Origin: Cephalotus follicularis
Lineage: Eukaryota; Streptophyta; Magnoliopsida; Oxalidales; Cephalotaceae
Length of the DNA: 64,000 nt
Assembly (NCBI GenBank): GCA_001972305.1
Contig: BDDD01005728.1
Coordinates: 1 to 64,000 of the forward strand
Direction: 5' to 3'
The first letter of the stretch is position 1; each line of letters opens with the position of its first letter. Position numbers and translations under genes: made by a program. Shown piece by piece: positions 10,972 through 22,883 of the stretch. The notes beneath the pieces were generated by a model, which made no database searches, was not told the DNA's origin, and saw nothing but the letters and a program-made list of their open reading frames with translations.

Positions 10972-11412
10972 CCATCACACAAGCGATACCCGAGGAGACC
11001 ATCACACAAGCAATGCTCGGGGAGACCACCATACCAGCAATGCCCAAGGAGACACTACACTCAGCAAATGCCTGAGGAGACCATCACACAAGCAAATGCC
11101 CGAGGAGACCACCACACCAGCAAATGCCCAGGGAGACCACCACACCAGCAATGCCCAGGGAGACCATCATACCAGCAACGCCCGAGGAGACACTTCACTC
11201 AGCAATGCCTGAGGATACCATCATACTAGCAATGCCCAAGGAGACCACCACACCAGCAAATGCCCGAAGAGACCATCACACAAGCAAATGCCCAAGGAGA
11301 CCACCACACCAGCAAATGCCCGAAGAGACCATCACACAAGCAAATGCCCAAGGAGACCACCACACCAGCAAATGCCCGAGGAGACCACCACACCAGCAAA
11401 TCCCCGAGCACA
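10972..11412. repeat. 27-28 bp tandem array, right part
   Basis: About sixteen copies of the AGCAAATGCCCGAGGAGACC-type unit with small length variants (AATG or AAATG). With 8150-8253 this is one array of about twenty copies split by the solo LTR. Confidence 0.88.
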
Positions 11413-13092
11413 AGGAAACAACAACGTTTAACATAAGCTAAGCCTGGGATCAACACAAGGGCTCGGGGACAAACGCCAAGCATGGGACAACTGCCCGAGG
11501 TCCCTCCAACACTCAACTTAGACGAAGGAGACGAAATCTCACCCCGGCCCAGTACCCAAGGGATCTACCAGGGCTCACCCGACAAAACATCTTCAGGGAC
11601 CAAGCTGGTCCAAGGTCGGGAGGATGGGCAAAACTAAGGAAAACCTCTTACTCTCACACTTCCATAGCCGGAACCACCTCGGCAAGCACAATAACAACTC
11701 CATTGAAGATCCACCAACATGGTCATGGGCTACAGGACTTTACACACCGCTCATATACGCATATAGATAGCCACTTCTAGAGCACCGCATAAACATCGAT
11801 AGAAGGGCTACGTGAGCACTCCTTCCTGGACAATAACACGTTTGGCACACCTCACTTCATGAACATCGATCGAGGGGTTACGCAAGCCCACCCCCGTCGG
11901 AAATCACGAGCTCAGCACTACACCATATGAACATCGATTGAGGATCTACCTCGTTGGCAATAACGTATAGTTAGTTTCATCCAAGGGGCCCGCAAATCAC
12001 CGCTCAGCCACTACCGAGGAGACACTTCAACTGGTAATTGCTCAAGAAGATGCTTGACATGCACTGCTCACCAAGGGATGACCGACATGGACTACTCTAC
12101 AAAGAAAGCTTGTCATGCACTGCTTAGTAGGGGATGTACAACAAACTAACTCCACTGCCAGGACGCACATCGCACTAACTCCCTGGCAAGAACACGTATC
12201 TTACATGGCCATAACAGCTATATTCGTCACATAACATCTGAGGAAACTCATCTACCTAGAATCTAAATGCTAAAAAAAAAACTCACAAAACACCTCAACA
12301 CAAAATGGTCAAGTTAGTATAACCATAAACGAAATCACAGTAAAACGTCACATACCTGGGTCTCTCAAGACCAGCTCCTACAACACTTACCAGTTCCTTG
12401 GAACTTTGAAACCACCATACCACTAGATTCTTCATATTCCCAGAACTCAAACAGCCTACCTAGAGCTTCTGATCTACCAGCAGATCCACGTTTCACCATC
12501 TCAGATGTAAAACACACCAGGGATATCAGCTCACTGCTCAGCGTACTGAGGAACTCCGAATCCACCATCCCAAAGTCGGGTAAGGACATCAAAGACCAGT
12601 GAGAATCACCTTCAACCACGTTTGACTACAAAAGAAATGGGGAAGAAGAGAAACAAGACTTGTAGAGGAGATGCTCAGTCACGGCAGAAGTAAGGATCCA
12701 ACGAAAGAGGAAGCTTGAACCTCACAGGAATTCTCACACTCACCCAGACAGAGTTCACTCGACGTCTTCCCTTTTCTTCCTTCTTTTTCTTCCTACCTAC
12801 TGCTCCTGACTTCTTCCTTTTTCTTCCTTCGGCCCAAGGTGCCAGATATATCCCTTCACACACTCTCCCTAACACACGTCCTTTCACATTGGGAACCGTT
12901 AGCTTCCCTTATAAGCTTCACTTATGGGCTGAGTCAAAATAAATGACTCTTCCAAATAAACGCCACTTCGGGCCTTAATATTGCGCAAGAGAGGACTTCC
13001 AAATGGCTCAAGGAAAATAATAGAACCCAAACCAGGCCTTAACAAGAACATGACAAAGAAGATCCTCTGCAAAACCGTACCTGGGTATTACC
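11413..13092. other. Non-coding right part of InsE
   Basis: No gene seen. It holds about three degenerate copies of an AACATCGAT/GAGGGGTTAC-type unit (about 11790-11955, period 60-80 bp), a plain region, and a pyrimidine-rich run near 12770-12830. The last bases (GGGTATTACC) form the LTR-like end. Short frames here have no recognisable domain. Confidence 0.6.
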
Positions 13093-13097
13093 CTGAT

Positions 13098-13796
13098 TCT
13101 AGACCGAAGATCCAGCCGCAGACCCTTCAGAAATCTCCGTATCCTTCTCCCATCATCAGCCACAAGATAGGGTGAATGTCTGGCTAGCTCTATGAACCTT
13201 GCTTGATACTCTGATATCGTCATTTCCCCCTTGTTGCAACTGCAAGAGCTCCGTCTCCCATCGCTCTTGCTCAATCCATGGAACATAGGTCTCTAAGAAC
13301 TCTGTCTGGAATCTGTCCCAAGTGTTGTCAAGCCTCTGAGATTCTCACTTTGCTTTGACCTTCTCCCACCAATGAGTGGCCTCACCCCAAAGATGTTATA
13401 CAGTAAACCTCAATTTCTGATCGTCTGTACAGTCCATCACATCAAATATCTTCTCCAAATTCTGTAGTCATCTCTCCGCAATGGTGGCATCTAGTTCCCC
13501 CCGAAAACTAGGTGGATTTTGCCGCATGAACCTTTCAAGGTTCCTCCCAAACTGATTACCATCCTCTCCCGAGTAATTGTTAGGAGCTCTATGTCGTGGC
13601 TGAGCTTGCACCTAGTACTGGCGCATCTCTTCCGCATTAGCCATATTAAAGGACACTTGTTGTTGAAAGTAATCCGCAATAGGGTCATTGGATCTCTCTC
13701 ATCTTGGGGAACATTCATCCAGTGTGGAACGTTCGCTTCCTCGGGGGCATTTGCTCTAACAGCTCTAGCTATAGCGCGTGTTTTCCTTCTGTCCAT
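13098..13796 (-). pseudogene. GypA1 gag, N-terminal and middle parts
   Basis: The minus-strand reading begins at about 13796 with MDRRKTRAIARAVRANAPEE and continues through a central part with EMTISEYQARFIELARHSPY and IRRFLKGLRLDLRSRIR, a typical Ty3/gypsy gag core. Both segments match the gag of GypA2 (33504 leftward). The region joins the piece ending at 6710 once InsE is disregarded. It is a fossil. Confidence 0.83.
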
Positions 13797-13892
13797 TTGT
13801 TCCTATAAGAAGGATGACGATTAGGCACAACATTAGGAAAACAACCTATTAATTGCCAAGGATAGTATCCTAGCTAAGCATATATGGAATAT

Positions 13893-13904
13893 GCTCTGAT
13901 ACCA
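13893..13904 (-). other. GypA1 primer-binding site (initiator tRNA-Met)
   Basis: The minus strand reads TGGTATCAGAGC, complementary to the 3' end of plant initiator tRNA-Met. It lies four bases from the LTR start at 13909. Confidence 0.9.
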
Positions 13905-14824
13905 CTATTGTCACATCGCCTTTTCAGGCACACACATAAACTGGTAAAGGCAATTAACATTAAGATTCAGCTTATGCAAATACCATAAAATTTAAACTTT
14001 TCAAACAAGATATCAGTTGCGAAAGCATTAAAAATCGTAAGCTAAAAAACACGTACCTTACATCCCATACTGCACATTACCAAATACATGTCTGTCATAG
14101 TTAAAAGCCCACAAAACGGAGCGTGATCCAAAATACATTATCCAGTATCATCATAAGTCAATTAATCAGAAAATACATTACACAACACCCAAAAGGACAT
14201 AACCCCTAGTAAAAAGATTATTAAAACTTGCACTTCATCCATGCTGACACCCAAAGCCGGTCCACTGCATCAATCTGTAAAGTAGGGGGTTAGTCTTTGT
14301 CCTCACTCGGCTAAGTGATAAGACTAATTTGGGATCAACATTACATGCATGTCATGAAATGTATGCGTAGATGATGTAGTAAAGTAGAAAATTCCAGTTT
14401 ATATATGTTTGAAAAAGTATATAAGTTAGCAGTATAGTAAAATAACAGTAGGGACATATATATGAAAATATATGTACGCAATAACAGTACAACAGTAACC
14501 GAGCCAAGGCTACATCAACAGGCACAATAGTGTGCGAACAGGACCAGTAAACAGTACAGTAAGTCCACAAAGGGACCCCAAACAGGCAGTCAGTAAGTAC
14601 AACGCCACCAACTCCTGGCCCCACATTGCACTCCCACTTCGGTCCTTTCTCCAGGCAACCAAGCAAGACAATAGTACAGTACAGTGAGTTACCCAGCCAA
14701 CTCCTGGCCCCTATGTCAACCCTGCCACTAGCCAACGCTGGCAGTCCCTGCCACGTAACTAGTGAGTCAAGCACAAACACAGTAAATTCACAGAGCATGA
14801 ACAGTGAATAGTCACAATAAGCAG

Positions 14825-14956
14825 TACAGTAGTGATCTTTAGATCAATAACGGGTAGTTCATTTCAAAATGTTTTCAAAACTCACAAACATACAGTAGTG
14901 ATCTTTAGATCAATAACGGGTAGTTCATTTCAAAATGTTTTCAAAAGTCACAAACA
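14825..14956. repeat. 66-bp direct duplication in the GypA1 5' LTR
   Basis: Two nearly identical copies start TACAGTAGTGATC at 14825 and 14891. Other family A LTRs in the window have one copy at this place. Confidence 0.9.
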
Positions 14957-15249
14957 TTTGAAATACGTATTTTCGTTAGTTAGAAAATACTTTAAACAAT
15001 TTCAGTAGTGGAAATTGCTTTCCCAGCATGTTCAAAAATATAACAACACTCATTTTATATTTTCATATTCAAACATAGTAGTTTTCAAACTCATATGTGC
15101 ATTTCTAATATAACAATTTAGAAATCATAACAGTTCAAAAACGGTTATTATACAGGCAGTAAACAGTACATATGCAATGGATACAAATGCTCAAATGCAT
15201 TCTAAGCGAAATCGGGGTCATCGGGTGTCAAATCGTAAAAACTGTCCAA

Positions 15250-15435
15250 ACAGGACTCTAAAGCTTCGATGTTTTTCTTAGACGTCGACGCTTATGTCCT
15301 TTAAGCGTCCACATTCAGTCCCATAGCGTCAGTGTTTTCAAGTGCCTAGGCGTCGACGTTTAAAACGCATTTAGTAAATAAAACACAGTTCACAGTACAA
15401 AGCGTCGACGCTTACCAAAGGCGTAGATGTTTTCG
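15250..15435. repeat. CGTCGACG motif cluster in the GypA1 5' LTR, first segment
   Basis: About six units mixing both types: TTAGACGTCGACGCTTA, TAGGCGTCGACGTTTAA, AAAGCGTCGACGCTTA and weaker relatives. The AAAGCG type, otherwise typical of family B, occurs here inside a family A LTR. Confidence 0.8.
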
Positions 15436-17304
15436 AGCGTCAGTCATCTTCTTCCTCGCGACATGACGAACCAGTAACATCTCTAACACAAATACTGTCA
15501 CACCCCGCTTTCCAAGAAGACTACATTAAAGTGGTAAAGCAATCAACCAGCATAATTCAGCTTATGCGATTCTACATAAAAATAAAAACTTTTAATAGCG
15601 AAAGCAAAATCATGAAATAAGATGAATTTAAATATGTATCACGCATCCCATACTACGTGATACCCACAAAGTTTATAGAAAACCCAACACCATTGTCGAT
15701 CGCCCATAAACGGAGTGATAATACAGTACAAAATGAGATAAACCACGGTATCCATCAAGACATGACAGATATAAAATCCACGTTACAATAATCCAAATAA
15801 CAAAGTCATTGTTCGTTAATCCAGATAACATAAACATAGAGAAACAATTCAGTCTTCTCTTCAAGTCTCCTTGCGTGCTCCATATCAAATCCCACTCCAT
15901 CAATCTATTACAGTAGGGGATTAGCCTTTGTCCTCACTCGGCTAAGTGAATAAACTCCTAAATGCAGTTCGAGGTATATGATAATGAGTATCATGAATGA
16001 ATGCATCATGATGCAGTACAGTATATATATATCGCAGAATATAAATATGTAAATATATGCATGTTCACAGTACAGGTATAACCTCATAAGGCTATATCAA
16101 CACAAGCAGTAAGTATGTCCCAAAAGGAACCAGACAAACAAGACGTCACAACCGTCACCACCTCCTGACCCCAACATCATGCACTCTTACCCCATCCCCA
16201 TTTGCGAACGGTTTGAGACAAGACCTCCGTATAGGTTGCTTAGTACGACGGCTAAAAAATCAACAGGTTACTAGCACAGCGGCTAATAATCAACAAGCAC
16301 AAACACCGTACAGTACAAGTCAAGCAATGAAATATAATTACTTGATCAAATATATTTGTTTAAAATATATTACTCCGTTCTCATGTTGTGTGTCACACCC
16401 CGTTTTCCACACGACGTGTAAGTGGTAGCAATTAACATATAATAATCCAGCTTGTCCAATTTTACGATAATTTAAAACCTTTTAAACAGATATATCAGTT
16501 GCGGAAGCCTTTAATATAAGCCGAACTAACCACGTAACACGCATCCCATACTACCTGTTACCATAAAACAACATCATTGTTAATTGCTCACAAAACGGAG
16601 CGTGAATTAACCTTCATTTTTAAACCATAAATATCTCCCAAGAGGAGTTCACATATAATCAAAACCCAAAACATTGCTCCAAAACCCAAATACAAAATTA
16701 TCCAAATTGAACAAGTACAAAACAACATCCTCGCCAACATGAGTAGGATTATCATAATACATAAATCAGCTTAAACAACCTTCAAATAGCAGCTCCCAAA
16801 ATAGCCTTAACCGCACTTGTCCGATTGTCTCCGTCAATCTGAAACAGTAAGGGGTTAGCCTTTGTCCTCACTCGGCTAAGTATAAATGCATTTTGGGATC
16901 AAGTAATGAAAGAAATGAAATGAATGCATTCATGATGTAGTACAGTATATATATATATCGCAGTATATATATATCGTAGGATATGCATATGTAAAATATA
17001 TGCATGTTCACAGTACAGGTATAACCTCATAAGGATACATCAACACAAGCAGTAAAGATGTCCCCAAAGGAACCAGACAAACCAGTTTTTCTCAGGTCAC
17101 TAAGGACCCATCAAGCACAAACCAGATGGATGCGTACACACTATGATTAGTACCCGGTCACATTACACACATGTGATTGGTGACCCAATTACATTACACA
17201 CAGTGATTAGTAATCATTCTTAAGGGAGTCTCCACTATTTACACACCATGATTTATAGTCACAAGGAGAAACCCTAACTACTTTACACACGGTGATTAGT
17301 AGCA

Positions 17305-17485
17305 ACACAACGTCGACGTTTTTCTATAGGCGTCGATGCCTTCGAGTCAAAATCCTTGGGCGTCGATGTCCATCACAACGCATCAACGTTTAAGGTAGGA
17401 ACCTTAACACGTCCTCGCGTTATGAGCAAGACTTAATGCACAGTAACCAAAGGCGTCGATGCCTTCAATAGACGTCGATGTTGAA
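17305..17485. repeat. CGTCGACG motif cluster in the 16391-27061 LTR, left group
   Basis: About six units: CAACGTCGACGTTTTT, AGGCGTCGATGCCTTC (twice), GGGCGTCGATGTCC, CGCATCAACGTTTAAGG and AGACGTCGATGTTG. A further unit, AGACATCGACGCT (17685-17696), is where Ath1 is inserted. Confidence 0.8.
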
Positions 17486-18055
17486 GTGGTACCAGCAGGT
17501 ATCACTTCGTCCAATCTCCATTTCCAAGGAAGAAAACATCCTCCATCCACACATGCAATTCAAGATACATTACTCACAGTATAACGTGCACAACAGGTTA
17601 TTCACATGTATAACCAGATCATCAACGCACCAGGAATCTATTAAGTCCAAAATGTAACATTTCATCCTGCAATTGTTTGAAATAGACATCGACGCTTGTT
17701 CACTGATTTAGAATGTTTTAAAATTTATAGCCGCAAGTGCACGGATCATGCAGTAACGGGCCGAACACAGGGAAATGTAAACTAGTTGTAATCTATCCAA
17801 CCTAGGCGAAGTATACCAAATTTGAAATAAACTATCGGAAACTACTCCTAATTATGCAAAGTAAAATAAATAAACAAAACAAGAAATTAAGACTTCAAAA
17901 ATTAAAAGCGTTAAATTCAAAATACTAAGAACTAAAGCATGCAATGAATAAAAGTGAAAAGAATATATAATAAAGAAACGGTTTTAGGGTATAGAAACTC
18001 ACCGTAGATTGTATTGAACAATTCCATTGAGTTGAACGATCATACCTTGATAAAA

Positions 18056-18215
18056 AACAAGAGCTAGGTCTATACGGAGTGCGGCGGTGATGACAAGATG
18101 TATGAGTAGACATGCTAGGTCTATACGAAGTACGGGAACAGCGGTGGCAAGAAGTATGAGTAGACATGCTAGGTCTATATGAAGTGTGTTCGTTGCGACA
18201 AATCGTATGAGTAGA
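18056..18215. repeat. About 52-bp tandem repeat in the Ath1 3' LTR
   Basis: Three to four imperfect copies with core TATGAGTAGACATGCTAGGT. The same array is at 25060-25215 in the other LTR, so it predates the insertion. Confidence 0.85.
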
Positions 18216-18605
18216 CTCCGTTGAATTAAGCTGCATGTATTCACCAACTTTCAGATTCACCGACAAGATGTTTATGGATTTTAATCAGACAGACAAAGTG
18301 TGTGTGAAGGCAGAAATATTGAAGAACAAATCAAATATTCAAGGATTTTTATTGATGTAATTGAAACAATAACAATCTAGGCTTGTTCTTCCCTAAAACC
18401 TTGGAAAGTTTAGCTCCTAAACATTGTAAAACAAAACTAAATTGATAAAGAGAAATTAGGGTTCTTCAGCCTCTTCACTACTGTACACTCTTGATTTGGC
18501 CGGATATAAGTTGCTTATATACTACAAAGCTAATCAAAAACGGAATAAAAGCAATCCTAGTTACAAAATATGGCAAAAAAGCTAACTTTCTATTTCTGCT
18601 GTAGA

Positions 18606-18860
18606 GGAAGACGTCGACTTCTTTTGAAAGGCGTTGATGTCTTCTCGTAGAAGTCGCGATTTGCTGAGATGCGAGTGAAAGACGTCGACTCCTATGGGTT
18701 AAGACGTCGACGCTTTTGCTTCAAAAGTTACAGGTTGAATTTGCACAAAGACGTCGATCCATATGTTAAAGGACGTTGATCCCTTGTTCATAGCTCTTTG
18801 AAGATTGTTGCATTTTCCAGAAAAGACGTCGATCTATTCTGAAAGACGTCGACTTCTTTT
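18606..18860. repeat. GACGTCGA motif cluster in the Ath1 3' LTR
   Basis: About eight units in 255 bp, such as AAGACGTCGACTTCTTTT, AAAGACGTCGACTCC, AAGACGTCGACGCTTTT and AAAGACGTCGATC. The opposite LTR keeps only two (about 25604-25620 and 25656-25672). Confidence 0.83.
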
Positions 18861-18865
18861 TATGA

Positions 18866-20013
18866 TCATGGAGGCTCATAAAGAGGCTCATGCAAGTCCA
18901 TGGCCTCTTTCAGCGGCGCAGCCGGAAGCTCTAAAAATTTCTTCAATCGTTGCCCATTTACTTTGAACACATCTTCAGTACCTGGCTTACATATCTCAAA
19001 AACACCATGTGAGAAAACATTTTTAACAATATAAGGACCATCCCAATGAGACCTCAATTTTCCAGGAAACAAATGTAAACGTGAATTATATAAAAGAACC
19101 CTGTCTCCTATTTCGAAACTTTTTCGTAAAATCGGCGCATCATGAAAAGCCTTGGTCTTTTCTTTGGAAATCTTCGCATTGTCATACGCGTCATTTCGAA
19201 TTTCTTCTAATTCGGATAATTGAAGTGCACGATGACTACCCGCGATGGAACGATCAAAATTTAAACGCTTAATGGCCCAATAGGCACGATGTTCTAATTC
19301 CACAGGAAGATGACAAGCTTTACCATAAACAAAACGGTAAGGAGATTGACCAAGATCAGTTTTGAAAGCGGTTTGATAAGCCCATAAACCATCCACAAGT
19401 CGCGTCGACCAATCCTTTCTATTGGGGTTAACTGTTTTTTTTTGAGAATTTGCTTGATTTGGTGATTAGATACCTCAACTTGCCCACTTCTTTGGGGATT
19501 ATATGGTGTGGTGAGCTTGTGAGTGATCCCATATCTTTTCATCAGTGCTTCAAAAGAACGATTACAAAAATGAGTACCTCTATCACTGATAATGGCACGT
19601 GGGGTGCCAAAACGAGAAAAAATATGCCCCTTGAGAAATTTAACAACTACGGAGTTGTCATTTGTTCGACAAGGAATCGCCTCAATCCACTTTGAAACAT
19701 AATCAACATCTAGAAGGATGTATAAGTTCCCAAACGAATTGGGAAACAGACCCATAAAATCAATACCCCATACATCAAAGACCTCGACCGTCAAAATCGG
19801 TGTCAAAGGCATCATATTTCATTTCGTCACACGGCCTAAAGCTTGACACGAAGCACAAGCCTTACAATACTGAAATGCATCTTTAAAAATCATCGACCAA
19901 TAAAAACCACATTGTAAAACCTAGGCCGCTGTCTTGGTCGGGCCAAAATGTCCACCACATGCTTGATCATGACAAAACGATAAAATCGAGCGATGCTCAT
20001 GATCAGGAACACA
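18866..20013 (-). pseudogene. Ath1 integrase
   Basis: The zinc-binding part is at the right (about 19816-20000: CHDQACGGHFGPTKTAA, then YCKACASCQALGRVTK). Next comes the core ([64 protein letters not shown]) and the Athila-type C-terminus ([30 protein letters not shown]). The PFGL..N..SHGVFEI tail ending in KVNGQRLK is characteristic of Athila-type integrases and differs from the chromodomain tail of its neighbours. The function would be cDNA integration. Confidence 0.88.
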
Positions 20014-22022
20014 TCATCGCAAAATTAAATACGGACATGCTTTAAAAAGATAAGGATCATCCCAATAATAATGTTTCGCTTGAGATAGAAACCTATTCCT
20101 AACTTGAGTGGACCAATCCGAGGGTACATTTCCTGTAACAAAACAATTCACTATGTCCGCATACCATGGTTCGCTCTCAACGCACATAATCCGCTCATCA
20201 GGAAAACTCTCATTAATCAGACCATGGACTTCGGGTGTATTAGGAAGTCGGGATAGATGGTCGGCTACCAAATTCTCAGTTCCTTTCTTGTCTCGAATTT
20301 CAACGTCAAACTCTTGAAGAAGTAGAACCCATCGAATAAGACGTGCTTTTGCATCCTTTTTACTCATGAGATGCCGAATCGCAACATGATCAATATACAT
20401 GATGACATGTGATCCTAAAAGATATGAATGAAATTTCTCAAGAGTAAAGACCACAGCTAAGAATTCCTCCTCAGTGGTCGTGTAATTCAATTGCGCATCG
20501 AAAAGGGTCCTACTTGCATAATAAATGACGTGAGGTAATTTATTCATTCTTTGTTCGAGAACAGCTCCAATGGCACTATCGGAAGTGTCGCACATGATCT
20601 CAAAGGGCTCAGTCCAAATGGGTGCTTGAATGATAGGAGTGGAAGTGAGCTCCTTTTTTAAGCGGTCAAATGCTACAAGCCACTCATCAGAGAAAACAAA
20701 ATCTTGATCCTTCGCAAGGAGCGAAGTCAAGGGACGTGCGACCTTGCTAAAATACTTGATGAACCTTCGATAAAAACCAGCATGTCTGAGGAATGTTCGG
20801 ACATCTTTCACATTACGAGGTGGAGGCAAATGCTTGACGACTTCAATTTTTTCTTTATCTACTTGAATTCCTTGTTTGGACACTATATGTCCAAGAACGA
20901 TCCCCTTCTTCACCATGAAATTGCACTTTTCCCAATTAAGCACTAAATTCTTCTCTCGACTTCTTTCGAGTACTAATTTTAGGTGATGAAGGCACTGAGA
21001 AAAGGAGGAACCATGCACAGAAAAGTCATCCATAAACACTTCAAGAAAGTCTTCACCATGTCGGAGAAAATACTCATCATGCACCTTTGGAAGGTAGCGG
21101 GGGCATTGCATAGGCCAAACGGCATGCGTCGGTAAGCAAATGTTCCGAAAGGGCATGTGAACGTGGTTTTCTCTTGATCTTGCGGAGCGATGGGAATTTG
21201 ATTGTATCCGGAGTACCCATCGAGAAAACAATAATACTCATGACCAGCCAACCTATCTAGAATTTGATCGATAAATGGAAGTGGAAAATGATCCTTCCAT
21301 GTTGCTGTATTCAACTTGCGGTAGTCAATGCACACCCTCCATCCAGTTTGGATTTTCGTAGGAAGTAAATCATCAGTGGAGGATTGCACTACCGTCACTC
21401 CGGATTTCTTTGGAACAACGTGGACTGAACTAACCCATTGACTATCCAAAATGGGGTAGATGATCCCATTGTCCAGCCACTTCAAGATTTCTTTTTGGAT
21501 GGCTTCTTTCATCAAGGTATTTGCTCTTTGCTGAGGGTCTCTAGAAGGTTTGGATCCTTCTATGAGATTTATGCGATCCTCGCAAATGGAAGGGATAATT
21601 CCTTTGATGTCAGCCATCGTCCAACCAATTGCCTCATTGTTTTCTTTGAGTAGGTCAATAACCTCCTCTTCCTGACTGGGAGTAAGATCAGATGAAATAA
21701 TAACAGGAAGAGTTTGGTTGTCACCTAGAAACGAGTATTTCAATGTAGAGGGCAATTCCTTGAGTTCAAGTTTCGGAGGCTCCTCAATTGATGGTTTAGG
21801 TAAGGATGTGGACAAGGGGCCCACTGGCTCTAATGGCTGCATACTAAACACATCAACGAAATCACCTCCATCGACATCCTCTAAATCCCGCATGCAATCA
21901 CTAAAACTTCCATCAAATTCAATGTCGAAGTGTGTCTCTATATAATCGGAAAATGCATGGATTGCATTCAATTCATCAAAATCAGCGGAATTCTTACCCA
22001 ATCGAAAAACATTAAAGTCCAC
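20014..22022 (-). pseudogene. Ath1 reverse transcriptase and RNase H
   Basis: From right to left: a linker with several acidic stretches (FDVEFDGSF-type, ELKELPSTLKYSFLGDNQTLPVI), then RT ([72 protein letters not shown], and the [11 protein letters not shown] active-site strand). RNase H follows ([65 protein letters not shown]). MDDFSV at the active site is the usual Athila form. Confidence 0.9.
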
Positions 22023-22031
22023 GGACGTGTT

Positions 22032-22883
22032 TTAGAAGCTTAATCTCATCAGACCATTTCGACAATTGATTAACGCATTGCTTGTAGCGAGGAAAGGTCT
22101 ACCAAGGATAACAGGAATTTGATCATTTAAGTTTGCAACAGGCTGGGTGTCTAAGATGATGAAGTCGACAGGAAAGAAAAACTCTCCAACCTTTATCAAC
22201 ACATCCTCGATTTTCCCTAGCGGGACCTTCACAGACCTATCCGCTAATTGCAATGTCATCGTTGTTGGTCTTAACTCTCCTAATCCAAGCTTCTCATAAA
22301 CCGATGATGGCAACAAGTTCACACTTGCTCCTAAATCGAGCAAGGCATGCTCAATTTTCGTGTTTCCAGTAACACAAGAGATTGTCGGGCAGCCAGGATC
22401 TTTATACTTTCGCATCGTGGGTTGCAAAAACAATGCACTAATGTTGGCTGCCACGAAAGCCTTTTTCGGGGTCTGAAGGATCCTCTTTTTCGTGCCTAAG
22501 TCTTTTAGGACTTTTGCATAAGAGGTCACCTGTTCAATGGCTTCAAGCAATGGGATATTGATTTGAACTTGCTTAAATGTTTCAATAATTTTCTCTATTG
22601 CTGGGGCTTTCTTGTTTTGCAATCTTTTTGGAAAGGGAGCTGTTGGGTCAAATGAATGTTTTGGCTCCTTGACTGGTTGTTTCTTGTTTTCATCCTCTTC
22701 TTCCTTCCTTAATTCCTCGTGCGCATTTAATTGCATTGGTTGCACGAATGGGTCAACCAATGGTTCTTGAAAATTTTCTTGCGCCAATGATTCCTCCATT
22801 TGCTCGCTCAAGTTCTCCGTTTGATCGGCTGGATGGTATTCATTTCCACTCCTTAGGGCAAAAACTTGTTTTGAAGGACTCAA
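22032..22883 (-). pseudogene. Ath1 aspartic protease and upstream linker
   Basis: The C-terminal half holds the protease: LLDLGASVNLLPSSVYEKLGL in place of the classical DTGA box, then PTTMTLQLADRSVKVPLGKIEDVLIKVGEFFFPVDFIILD and IPVILGRPFLATSNALINC. The LGASVNLLP box and ILGRPFLAT are usual in Athila-type elements. The N-terminal half is an acidic, low-complexity linker that follows gag. Confidence 0.86.

Larger units (their letters stand above)
6711..13092 (-). mobile_element. InsE: long LTR-like insertion in the gag region of GypA1
   Basis: The gag sequence of GypA1 stops at 6710 and resumes at 13098. The join is confirmed by alignment with uninterrupted GypA2 near 32800, and CTGAT is present on both sides (6706-6710 and 13093-13097). 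Read on the minus strand the insert starts GGTAATACCC and ends GGGACATTACA. This fits the LTR ends of the neighbours (GypC LTRs start TGTAATACCC). Without the nested solo LTR it is about 3.7 kb. It encodes no gag or pol domain and consists largely of tandem repeats. It is most likely a long solo LTR, but a large non-autonomous derivative is possible. Confidence 0.75.
17697..18865 (-). repeat. 3' LTR of Ath1
   Basis: Positions 17697 to about 18620 align with 24700-25620. The remaining 240 bp next to the interior do not resemble the outer end of the 5' LTR and instead carry a dense CGTCGAC motif group. The right boundary is therefore only approximate. Confidence 0.78.

Noticed and set aside
18866-19396. 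Possible envelope-like gene downstream of Ath1 integrase, as in some Athila elements
   Set aside because: The frame next to the LTR is the integrase C-terminus itself; no further coding space remains before the LTR.
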